A stretch of 6,938 nt of DNA from Parabacteroides sp. (GTDB lineage: Bacteria > Bacteroidota > Bacteroidia > Bacteroidales > Tannerellaceae): NCBI GenBank assembly GCA_020026285.1, contig JAHHQS010000182.1:1-6938 (forward strand), written 5' to 3'. Below are positions 1 through 5,843 of this stretch, piece by piece. The notes beneath the pieces were generated by a model that did no database searches, was not told the origin of the DNA, and was given only the letters and a program-made list of their open reading frames with translations. The first letter of the stretch is position 1, and each line of letters starts with the position of its first letter. The position numbers and the translations under genes were made by a program.

Positions 1-578
1 GTCAGAATACGAATTCGATAACATCATTAACAGATATATTACCACAGTTTATAAAATATTTGTCTGCTGAAACTGTATTACCTATTATTGCGGATAATCT
101 TGAAGTGAATTATGTATATATTAATTCGCATCAAGCTATAGAGTTTATAGAAAATAAACCTACTCTGAAAACTTACGGTAGTACTTACATTAAACCTCTT
201 TTTTTGTTTGTTAGTAGAGAGCTATATCCAGAAAAACCTGAAGCTGTCATTACTCTTTATACTAGGGAATTTGATGCGGCAGCTGCTGCAACAGGTTATT
301 GCCTTCCACTGAGTTTACAGACAGAAGCGTACTGGAATTTCGGTGTGTTGGGTGGACTTGTGTCTATTTTTATAATATTTCTAATACTTAATTGTTGTTA
401 TAAATATATTTTGATTTCTTTAGAACAAAGAGATACGATAGCTAATGTCTTTTATTTATACGTTTATTATGTCTTTTTTATATTGTATCGTGACTCTGGA
501 TTTGAAAAAGTGATATTATGGCTTCCTGTCGCATATTTCTTTTTGAATAGCGTTAAAATAATTTACAATAAAAAATAA
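1..578 (+). CDS. wzy: O-antigen/capsule repeat-unit polymerase (Wzy-like), C-terminal part, 5' truncated
   Basis: The open frame runs in from the left edge (first full codon at base 3) with no stop before 578, so the gene starts upstream; the TTG at 60 is only an internal Leu codon. About 191 residues are visible. The segment has an extracytoplasmic-loop pattern typical of oligosaccharide repeat-unit polymerases: 'SRELYPEKP' at about 213-239, then 'TEAYWNFGVLGG' at about 321-356. This resembles the 'PR..wP.KP ... gE.Y.NFG..G' arrangement of O-antigen polymerase families. Three hydrophobic segments follow (about 345-400, 440-485 and 510-560), consistent with the last membrane helices, and the protein ends in a short basic tail. 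The inferred role is joining undecaprenyl-linked repeat units in the periplasm after flipping. The next gene begins 2 nt after the stop, so they are co-transcribed. Wzy proteins diverge strongly, so the symbol is generic. An O-antigen ligase (WaaL-like) is the main alternative. Confidence 0.78.
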   Translation, partial: QNTNSITSLTDILPQFIKYLSAETVLPIIADNLEVNYVYINSHQAIEFIENKPTLKTYGSTYIKPLFLFVSRELYPEKPEAVITLYTREFDAAAAATGYCLPLSLQTEAYWNFGVLGGLVSIFIIFLILNCCYKYILISLEQRDTIANVFYLYVYYVFFILYRDSGFEKVILWLPVAYFFLNSVKIIYNKK

Positions 579-580
579 AT

Positions 581-1888
581 ATGAATATTGCAATAGTTGG
601 AACTGGCTACGTAGGTTTGGTTTCGGGCACTTGTTTTGCGGAACTTGGTGCTAATGTATTTTGTGTTGATGTCGATTTACAAAAAATTGAGAGTCTTAAA
701 CAAGGTATAGTTCCTATTTATGAGCCTAATTTAGATAGTATGGTACTTCGTAATATAAAGGCAGAGCGTTTGCATTTTGTTACGAGACTTACGGAAATTT
801 TAGATGAAGTTGAAATTGTTTTTATAGCAGTAGGCACTCCTCCAAATGAGAATGGTAGTGCAGATTTACATTATGTTCTTGATGTTGCTAAAGCTATTGG
901 ACAAAATATGAATAAATATTTAGTTGTTGTAACTAAAAGTACAGTTCCGGTAGGTACCGCTCCTAAAGTTGCGAGTACTATCCAATGTGAACTAGATAAT
1001 CGAGGAATAAATGTTGAATTTGATGTTGCGTCTAATCCAGAATTTTTAAAGGAAGGAAATGCTATTGATGACTTTATGAAACCGGATAGGGTAATCGTAG
1101 GAGTTGAAACTGAAAAGGCAAAAGATTTGATGACTCGATTGTATAAACCAATGCTCTTGAATAATTTTCGTGTGATTTTTATGGATATTCCTTCTGCTGA
1201 GATGACTAAGTATGCAGCAAATTCAATGCTTGCTACGCGTATTAGCTTTATGAATGATATTGCTAACTTATGCGAATTGGTTGGGGCTGATGTGAATATG
1301 GTTCGCAAAGGGATAGGCTCTGATAGTCGTATTGGAAGTAAATTTCTGTATTCAGGATGTGGCTATGGTGGCTCCTGTTTTCCTAAAGATGTTAAAGCTC
1401 TAATTAAAACTGCGGCAGAGAATGGATACAATATGCGTGTGCTTAATGCTGTTGAGGAGGTAAATGAATCTCAAAAAAATGTTTTATTTGAGAAATTTAA
1501 AAAGTATTTTAAAAATAAGATTGAAGGTAAGAAGGTAGCTATTTGGGGACTTGCTTTTAAACCAGAAACTGATGATATGCGTGAAGCACCTTCGTTAGTG
1601 CTAATAGATAGTTTACTCAAATCTGGTTGTTCTGTTGCTGTATATGATCCAGTAGCTATGAATGAGTGTAAACGCCGTATTGGGGATAAAGTTGAATATG
1701 CTAGTAATATGTATGATGCTGTAATAGATGCGGATGTTATTTTTTTAGTTACGGAGTGGAAAGAGTTCCGCATGCCAAGTTGGAAAGTAATAAAACGCTC
1801 AATGAAGCCTGAAGCAGTTATTATTGATGGACGTAATATTTATACTGCATCTGATTTAGAAGGAATTGGTTATATAAAGATAGGGTAA
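581..1888 (+). CDS. ugd: UDP-glucose 6-dehydrogenase
   Basis: This enzyme oxidises UDP-glucose to UDP-glucuronate with two NAD+, in the cytoplasm, supplying a uronic-acid donor for surface polysaccharide. The 435-residue length is normal for the family. The N-terminus is a Rossmann nucleotide-binding motif, GTGYVG at residues 7-12, with the expected acidic D30 after the second strand. Then come 'STVPVGT' (120-126), 'NPEFLKEG' (152-159), 'KYAANSMLA' starting at K210 with N214, and the active-site loop 'GYGGSCFPKD' (261-270) carrying the catalytic Cys266, K269 and D270. The C-terminal UDP-binding domain shows 'WGLAFKPETDDMREAPS' (322-338) and 'IIDGRNIY' (414-421). The FPKD form of the Cys loop favours UDP-glucose over the UDP-ManNAc dehydrogenase (WecC) type. 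The ATG at 581 places the glycine motif directly at the N-terminus, so the start is secure. Its stop overlaps the next start by one base (TAATG), suggesting coupled translation. Confidence 0.96.
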   Translation: MNIAIVGTGYVGLVSGTCFAELGANVFCVDVDLQKIESLKQGIVPIYEPNLDSMVLRNIKAERLHFVTRLTEILDEVEIVFIAVGTPPNENGSADLHYVLDVAKAIGQNMNKYLVVVTKSTVPVGTAPKVASTIQCELDNRGINVEFDVASNPEFLKEGNAIDDFMKPDRVIVGVETEKAKDLMTRLYKPMLLNNFRVIFMDIPSAEMTKYAANSMLATRISFMNDIANLCELVGADVNMVRKGIGSDSRIGSKFLYSGCGYGGSCFPKDVKALIKTAAENGYNMRVLNAVEEVNESQKNVLFEKFKKYFKNKIEGKKVAIWGLAFKPETDDMREAPSLVLIDSLLKSGCSVAVYDPVAMNECKRRIGDKVEYASNMYDAVIDADVIFLVTEWKEFRMPSWKVIKRSMKPEAVIIDGRNIYTASDLEGIGYIKIG

Positions 1889-1890
1889 TG
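1886..1890 (+). promoter_or_regulatory. TAATG stop-start overlap, dehydrogenase to GT4
   Basis: The TAA stop of the UDP-glucose dehydrogenase (1886-1888) shares its last A with the ATG of the next GT4 (1888-1890). No strong Shine-Dalgarno sequence is evident (the upstream bases are AT-rich with a short AGGG at 1882-1885). This suggests ribosomes reinitiate or are passed on directly from the upstream gene. Confidence 0.7.
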
Positions 1891-3012
1891 ATTGGTGAAA
1901 TTTGTTGTATTTTTAATATTGGAGCTCATTATCGTAGTCCCATATATTCTAAAATGGCATTAGAGTTTTCATGTGATTTTTATTTTGGTGATCAATTATT
2001 AACACCCATAAAAAAGATGGATTATGCGTGTATAACTCATTTCCGTTCTGAATTACATAATATATATTTATTTTCTCAATTTTATTGGCAATCTAAATCT
2101 ATTCGATTAGTTTTTAAACCTTATACTTGTTATGTGCTGGATGGAGAGCCATATTGTTTGTCTACATGGGTTATTCTTATTTTGGCAAAATTACTAAGAA
2201 AAAAGACTGTGGCTTGGACGCATGGTTGGTATGGAAGAGAAGGTTATGTGAAGAAGATGATAAAAAAAAATTTTTATTCATTGTTTTCAGAATTAATGGT
2301 TTATGGAGAGCATGCGATTTCTTTGATGTCAAAAGCAGGTTTTGATAAGTCAAAAATGGTTTGTATCGCAAATTCTTTAGATTATGATAAGCAGTTGAGA
2401 GTTAGAAAAAGTTTGTCGAAATCTACTATTTACTCTGATCATTTTTCGAATTTTTATCCTGTATTATTTTATATTGGTAGAATACAAAGTGTAAAAAAAA
2501 TAGAGATGATCATTCAGTCTATGGATATTTTGAGGCGAAAAGGTCTACTTATGAATCTTGTAATAGTGGGAAAAGATGTAGATGGAGTTCATTTAGAAAA
2601 TGAAGTGAATAAATATAATCTTGGCTCTCATGTCTGGTTATATGGACCTTGTTATGACGAGATGCGTATTGGAGAAATGTTCTATAATGCTGATATCTGT
2701 GTGTCTCCAGGAAATATTGGATTAACTGCTATTCATTCTCTTACTTACGGTTGTCCTGTGATTACCCATGATAATTTCTCTAATCAGATGCCTGAATTTG
2801 AATCTATAATTCAGGGAAAAACGGGTGATTTTTTCCATGAAAATGATGTAAATAGTCTGGCTGATACTATTCAGAAATGGTTAAGTCAGAATTTGCATAG
2901 TCGAGAGGCTATTCGGCAGTTTGCCTATCAGACAATTGATACCAAATGGAACTTGTATTACCAGATGAATATTCTCAAACAAGTTTTTCTTAAACAAGCT
3001 AAGGATGAATGA
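1888..3012 (+). CDS. Glycosyltransferase family 4 (GT-B fold), capsule assembly
   Basis: This is a predicted cytoplasmic or membrane-associated retaining glycosyltransferase that adds one sugar to the lipid-linked repeat unit. It has 374 residues, normal for GT4. The N-terminal acceptor domain begins 'CCIFNIGAHYRSPIY', a style I know from Bacteroides capsule GTs, and has a hydrophobic or basic stretch at about 92-108 (membrane contact). 'AWTHGWYGREG' (109-119) closes that domain. The C-terminal donor domain starts with 'FYIGRIQSVKK' (194-204), whose Gly, Arg and Lys are the usual nucleotide-diphosphate contacts. It continues with 'SPGNIGLTAIHSLTYGCPVI' (273-292). In the canonical EX7E motif the second Glu precedes an Ala; here that place is His283, and the first Glu position is Gly275, so the motif is absent. 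The donor and acceptor cannot be read from sequence. It overlaps the dehydrogenase by 1 nt and the deacetylase by 8 nt. It is among the most AT-rich genes here (13 G+C of 60 in 2041-2100). Confidence 0.88.
   Translation: MIGEICCIFNIGAHYRSPIYSKMALEFSCDFYFGDQLLTPIKKMDYACITHFRSELHNIYLFSQFYWQSKSIRLVFKPYTCYVLDGEPYCLSTWVILILAKLLRKKTVAWTHGWYGREGYVKKMIKKNFYSLFSELMVYGEHAISLMSKAGFDKSKMVCIANSLDYDKQLRVRKSLSKSTIYSDHFSNFYPVLFYIGRIQSVKKIEMIIQSMDILRRKGLLMNLVIVGKDVDGVHLENEVNKYNLGSHVWLYGPCYDEMRIGEMFYNADICVSPGNIGLTAIHSLTYGCPVITHDNFSNQMPEFESIIQGKTGDFFHENDVNSLADTIQKWLSQNLHSREAIRQFAYQTIDTKWNLYYQMNILKQVFLKQAKDE
3005..3012 (+). promoter_or_regulatory. 8-nt overlap of GT4 end with deacetylase start
   Basis: The deacetylase ATG (3005-3007) lies within the last codons of the GT4, whose TGA stop is at 3010-3012. 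A weak AAGG lies just before the ATG, too close for a good ribosome binding site. The arrangement points to translational coupling. Confidence 0.65.
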
Positions 3013-3784
3013 CTTTCGGAGTTTAATAAGGAATAGTGTTTTGGATATTTTAGGGATATTTTCCCGTCCTCAAAATGGTATTCATATATTGAATGGACAT
3101 ATGATATGTCGTGGAGTGGCTAATGATCAAGTAAAATATTATTTTTCTCACCAATTAAAAGAACTTTCCCGACATGTACGTTTCATAAGGGTGGAGGAGG
3201 CCACCTCTCTAATTCTCAATCATGAAAGTGTCGATGAACCTTTGGTTGCCTTTACATTTGACGATGGTTTTATGGAATGTCATTCAATGATAGCACCTGT
3301 TTTGGAACAGTTTGGGGTGAATGCGGCTTTTTTTATCAATCCCAATTTTGCGAATGGGGATGATGTATATATTCAGAATTTTACAAATAACATAGTTCTC
3401 ACTCCCGGTAAAACTCCAATGCGGTGGAAGGAGATAAGGGATTTGCATGAGAGGGGACATATTATTGGTGCACATACAATGGATCATTATATGATTAATG
3501 ATAGTAATTGGGTGGAATTAGACAAGCAAATAGGTTGTTGTAAATCGGTAATAGAACAAGAACTCTCTACTTCTTGTGAATACTTTGCCTTTCCATATGG
3601 ACGCTTGGAGCACGCTAATCAATCTTCGATTGATATTGCATGTAAGTATTACAAATATGTGTTTTCTCAATCGGACTATAAACATTATTTTTCTTTTGGC
3701 GGTCGCGTAATTAACAGACGGCATTTTGAGCCTTTTTGGCCCGTGAAACATGTTTCTTATTTTTTGAGTTGCCATAAAAAATAG
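3005..3784 (+). CDS. Polysaccharide deacetylase, NodB homology domain (CE4)
   Basis: This is a predicted metal-dependent hydrolase that removes an acetyl group, usually N-acetyl from a hexosamine. In the 259-residue protein, motif 1 is 'TFDDG' (84-88), with Asp86 as likely catalytic base and Asp87 as metal ligand. Motif 2 is 'HTMDH' (157-161), giving ligands His157 and His161. Motif 3 is 'FAFPYG' (194-199), lacking the Arg often found two residues before the Pro. The motif-5 His cannot be assigned with confidence; His240 and His249 are candidates. No signal peptide or clear transmembrane helix is visible at the N-terminus, so it probably acts in the cytoplasm on a nucleotide sugar or lipid-linked oligosaccharide, not on exported polymer. 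The ATG at 3005 lies inside the preceding GT gene, 8 nt before its end, which argues for coupled translation. The substrate is unknown; O-deacetylation is an alternative. Confidence 0.9.
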   Translation: MNDFRSLIRNSVLDILGIFSRPQNGIHILNGHMICRGVANDQVKYYFSHQLKELSRHVRFIRVEEATSLILNHESVDEPLVAFTFDDGFMECHSMIAPVLEQFGVNAAFFINPNFANGDDVYIQNFTNNIVLTPGKTPMRWKEIRDLHERGHIIGAHTMDHYMINDSNWVELDKQIGCCKSVIEQELSTSCEYFAFPYGRLEHANQSSIDIACKYYKYVFSQSDYKHYFSFGGRVINRRHFEPFWPVKHVSYFLSCHKK

Positions 3785-3838
3785 GGGACTTTAATTAGTC
3801 TTTTCGATCTTGTTCTCTTCTATTTGATCACTACGATA
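3785..3838 (+). other. 54-nt spacer, the longest intergenic gap in the window
   Basis: This gap between the deacetylase stop and the preferred GTG start is T- and C-rich. I see no Bacteroides-type TAnnTTTG/TTTG promoter pair, no stem with a T-run that would act as a terminator, and no strong ribosome binding site. It is in the same frame as both neighbouring genes and has no stop codon along its 18 codons. The TTG at 3824 is an alternative start for the downstream GT4. Confidence 0.6.
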
Positions 3839-3842
3839 GTGA
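3828..3842 (+). promoter_or_regulatory. Small perfect hairpin covering the GTG start of the second GT4
   Basis: TCACTA (3828-3833), a CGA loop (3834-3836) and TAGTGA (3837-3842) form a perfect 6-bp inverted repeat. Its 3' arm contains the GTG start at 3839-3841. With only six mostly A-T/U pairs it is weak, and chance is possible; if it folds in mRNA it would partly hide the start codon. Confidence 0.35.
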
Positions 3843-5062
3843 AAACTCTCTTTCAAATAAATGTTGTTGCTAACTCTGGTTCCACCGGCCATATTGCAGA
3901 GGAGTTAGGGCGTTTGGTTATTGCTTCTGGCTGGAAAAGTTATATTGCTTACGGTCGTTGGGCCTGTCCCAGCCAATCTATGTTGATTCGGGTTGGAACT
4001 AGATTTGATCTCTTTGTCCATGGCTTGAAATCCATGTTTTTTGACAGGCATGGTTTTGGTTCACGGAGAGCTACCTTGCACTTAATCTCAAAAATAGAGA
4101 AAATAAAACCGGACATAATCCATTTGCATAATCTTCATGGTTATTATTTAAATTGTGAAGTTTTATTTGACTATCTATCTACAGCTAAAATACCTGTTGT
4201 TTGGACTTTGCATGATTGTTGGAGTTTCACGGGACATTGTGTACATTTTCAAAATATCGGGTGTGAGAAGTGGAAGACAGGTTGTTTTGCATGTCCCAAT
4301 ATACGAGATTATCCCAAAGCTCTAGGTTGTGATAACTCTCGTATGAACTATATAGAAAAGAAGAGATTGTTTACTTCGGTTGAACGTATGATGATTGTAC
4401 CTGTTTGCAATTGGCTAAGTGATATGTTGAGTGAGTCATATCTTTCTCAAATAAAACGGCAGACTATTGTTAACGGGATTAATTTGGAAGTGTTTACTCC
4501 CAAAGGTAATCGTGATGTGATAAAAAGTAATTTAGGGGTAGGGACACGATATATGATTTTAGCAGTCGCTACGGTTTGGGGGATTACGAAGGGGTTTGAT
4601 GATCTTATATACCTCAACTCTTTATTACCAGATAAGAGTGTAATTGTAGTGGTGGGGGTAACCACGAAACAGATAAAAAAATTACCTGGTAATATGATTG
4701 GTATAGAGAGAACGGAAAATACTAGTCAATTGGTTGAAATATATTCTGCTGCAGATATTTTTATAAACCCGACATATCAAGATACATTACCTACAGTCAA
4801 TATTGAAGCGCTTGCTTGTGGTACTCCTGTTATAACTTATGATACCGGAGGCAGTGCTGATATTGTAGATTCTGATACGGGAATGGTTCTAAAACGTGGG
4901 GATATTCATACGTTATTAGAAAAGATTTTAGAAATAAGAGAAAGAGGTAAAGAGTCTTATATAATAAAATGTCGTCAGAGAGCATTGCAATTTTTTGATA
5001 AGTCAAAGCAGTTGAGTTACTACTTGTCTCTTTATGATCAATTACTAAATAAAGAAAGATAG
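3839..5062 (+). CDS. Glycosyltransferase family 4 with Cys-rich segment, capsule assembly
   Basis: This is a predicted GT-B glycosyltransferase that extends the lipid-linked repeat unit. I choose GTG at 3839 (407 residues) because it gives an N-terminus MKTLFQINVVANSGSTG, the form I know from Bacteroides homologues; TTG at 3824 would add five residues. The Gly-rich N-terminal loop 'GSTGHIAEE' is at 14-22. 'HLHNLHGYY' (95-103) and 'TLHDCWSFTGHC' (123-134) belong to the acceptor domain. A compact cysteine group follows: C127, C134, C142, C149, C152. The donor domain has 'TVWGITKGFDDLI' (245-257), with Lys251 as the probable phosphate contact, and 'YQDTLPTVNIEALACGTPVI' (313-332), where the EX7E motif is present as Asp315...Glu323. 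The gene follows the deacetylase by 54 nt. Parts are richer in G+C (28 of 60 in 3961-4020) than the first GT4. Donor and acceptor are unknown. Confidence 0.92.
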   Translation: MKTLFQINVVANSGSTGHIAEELGRLVIASGWKSYIAYGRWACPSQSMLIRVGTRFDLFVHGLKSMFFDRHGFGSRRATLHLISKIEKIKPDIIHLHNLHGYYLNCEVLFDYLSTAKIPVVWTLHDCWSFTGHCVHFQNIGCEKWKTGCFACPNIRDYPKALGCDNSRMNYIEKKRLFTSVERMMIVPVCNWLSDMLSESYLSQIKRQTIVNGINLEVFTPKGNRDVIKSNLGVGTRYMILAVATVWGITKGFDDLIYLNSLLPDKSVIVVVGVTTKQIKKLPGNMIGIERTENTSQLVEIYSAADIFINPTYQDTLPTVNIEALACGTPVITYDTGGSADIVDSDTGMVLKRGDIHTLLEKILEIRERGKESYIIKCRQRALQFFDKSKQLSYYLSLYDQLLNKER

Positions 5063-5078
5063 TTTTTCTTTCATAGTT

Positions 5079-5843
5079 ATGAAAATATCCCTTGTTACTG
5101 TCACTTTTAATAGTGCTAAGACGCTTTGTGATACGATTCATTCTGTTCTTTCACAGTCTTATACTAATATAGAATATATAATAGTGGATGGTTTGTCTAA
5201 TGATGAAACCGTTACACTTATTAAAGAATATGAACCTCTGTTTCAAGGGCGTTTGAAATGGATAAGTGAGAAAGACAAGGGACTCTATGATGCTATGAAT
5301 AAAGGAATTCGAATGTCTACCGGGGATATTGTCGGGATTATTAATTCGGATGATTTTTATCATAGAGGAGACGTTTTAGAAAAAGTTGCTGAGTCGTTTG
5401 AAGTTGGTGAGACAGAGGCTATTTATGGAGATGTACGTTTTGTAAATCCTGATAATTTGGATAGGACAGTTCGCTATTATTCCTCTAAAAGGTTTGTCCC
5501 ATCCTTGTTTCGATTTGGATTTATGCCTGCTCATCCAACTTTTTTTACTTATCGAAAATATTTTGATCAGTTTGGCTATTATAAAACAAATTATAAAATA
5601 GCTGCTGATTATGAGTTGCTTGTTCGTTTTTTATATGTACACCGGTTAAAGAGTAAATATTTACCTTTGGATTTTATGAAAATGAGGACAGGAGGTGCGA
5701 GTACGGCTTCTATTAAAAGTAATATCCTATTGAATAAAGAGATAGTCAGAGCCTGTAAGGAGAATGGAATATGGACTTGTTATCCTTTGCTTCTATTAAA
5801 ATATTTAGTAAAAGTATTTGAACTTATTTTTGTAAAAAAATGA
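5079..5843 (+). CDS. Glycosyltransferase family 2 (GT-A fold), capsule assembly
   Basis: This is a predicted inverting glycosyltransferase of the WcaA-like GT2 group. In 254 residues it shows 'SLVTVTFNSAKTL' (4-16), the nucleotide-binding 'IVDGLSNDET' (35-44), 'SEKDKGLYDAMNKG' (63-76), and the metal-binding DXD-type triad Ser90-Asp91-Asp92 in 'INSDDFY'. Further on are 'PAHPTFF' (150-156) and 'AADYELLVRF' (175-184), whose Asp177-Glu179 pair likely contains the catalytic base. The C-terminal 20 residues ('YPLLLLKYLVKVFELIFVKK') form a hydrophobic-basic helix that probably docks the enzyme on the membrane. The start ATG is 16 nt after the preceding stop and places the first beta strand at the N-terminus as usual. 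The stop TGA overlaps the next ATG (ATGA) right after a run of seven A. The sugar transferred cannot be predicted. Confidence 0.94.
   Translation: MKISLVTVTFNSAKTLCDTIHSVLSQSYTNIEYIIVDGLSNDETVTLIKEYEPLFQGRLKWISEKDKGLYDAMNKGIRMSTGDIVGIINSDDFYHRGDVLEKVAESFEVGETEAIYGDVRFVNPDNLDRTVRYYSSKRFVPSLFRFGFMPAHPTFFTYRKYFDQFGYYKTNYKIAADYELLVRFLYVHRLKSKYLPLDFMKMRTGGASTASIKSNILLNKEIVRACKENGIWTCYPLLLLKYLVKVFELIFVKK
5834..5843 (+). promoter_or_regulatory. A7 run with ATGA overlap, GT2 to SDR gene; possible slippery site
   Basis: Seven A residues (5834-5840) run straight into the TGA stop of the GT2 (5841-5843), and the last A begins the ATG of the SDR gene (5840-5842). In the GT2 frame the run reads gtA AAA AAA, a classic A AAA AAA slippery heptamer, immediately followed by the stop. 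Simple stop-start coupling is the conservative reading. A -1 slip would place the ribosome exactly in the SDR frame. Confidence 0.5.

Noticed and set aside
60..578. A complete 172-residue gene starting at TTG 60
   Set aside because: The frame is open to the left edge and the protein shows only the C-terminal half of a polymerase, so this is the tail of a larger gene.
871..1308. Reverse-strand open frame of 145 codons
   Set aside because: It lies entirely within the strongly supported UDP-glucose dehydrogenase and resembles no family; other minus-strand frames here were rejected for the same reason.
2127..2345. Forward 72-codon frame inside the first GT4
   Set aside because: It is an out-of-frame shadow with no recognisable domain; it matters only as the product of a -1 slip at 2262-2270.
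3190..3205. GGTGG-AGGAGG-CCACC stem with an SD-like loop inside the deacetylase
   Set aside because: It is inside a coding region, the nearest downstream ATG is too far away and opens no supported gene, and Bacteroidales rarely rely on such sites.
4000..4007. TAGATTTG, matching the Bacteroides -7 promoter box TAnnTTTG (also TACCTTTG at 5662-5669)
   Set aside because: Neither has a TTTG at about -33, both lie within genes, and such matches are expected by chance in AT-rich DNA.
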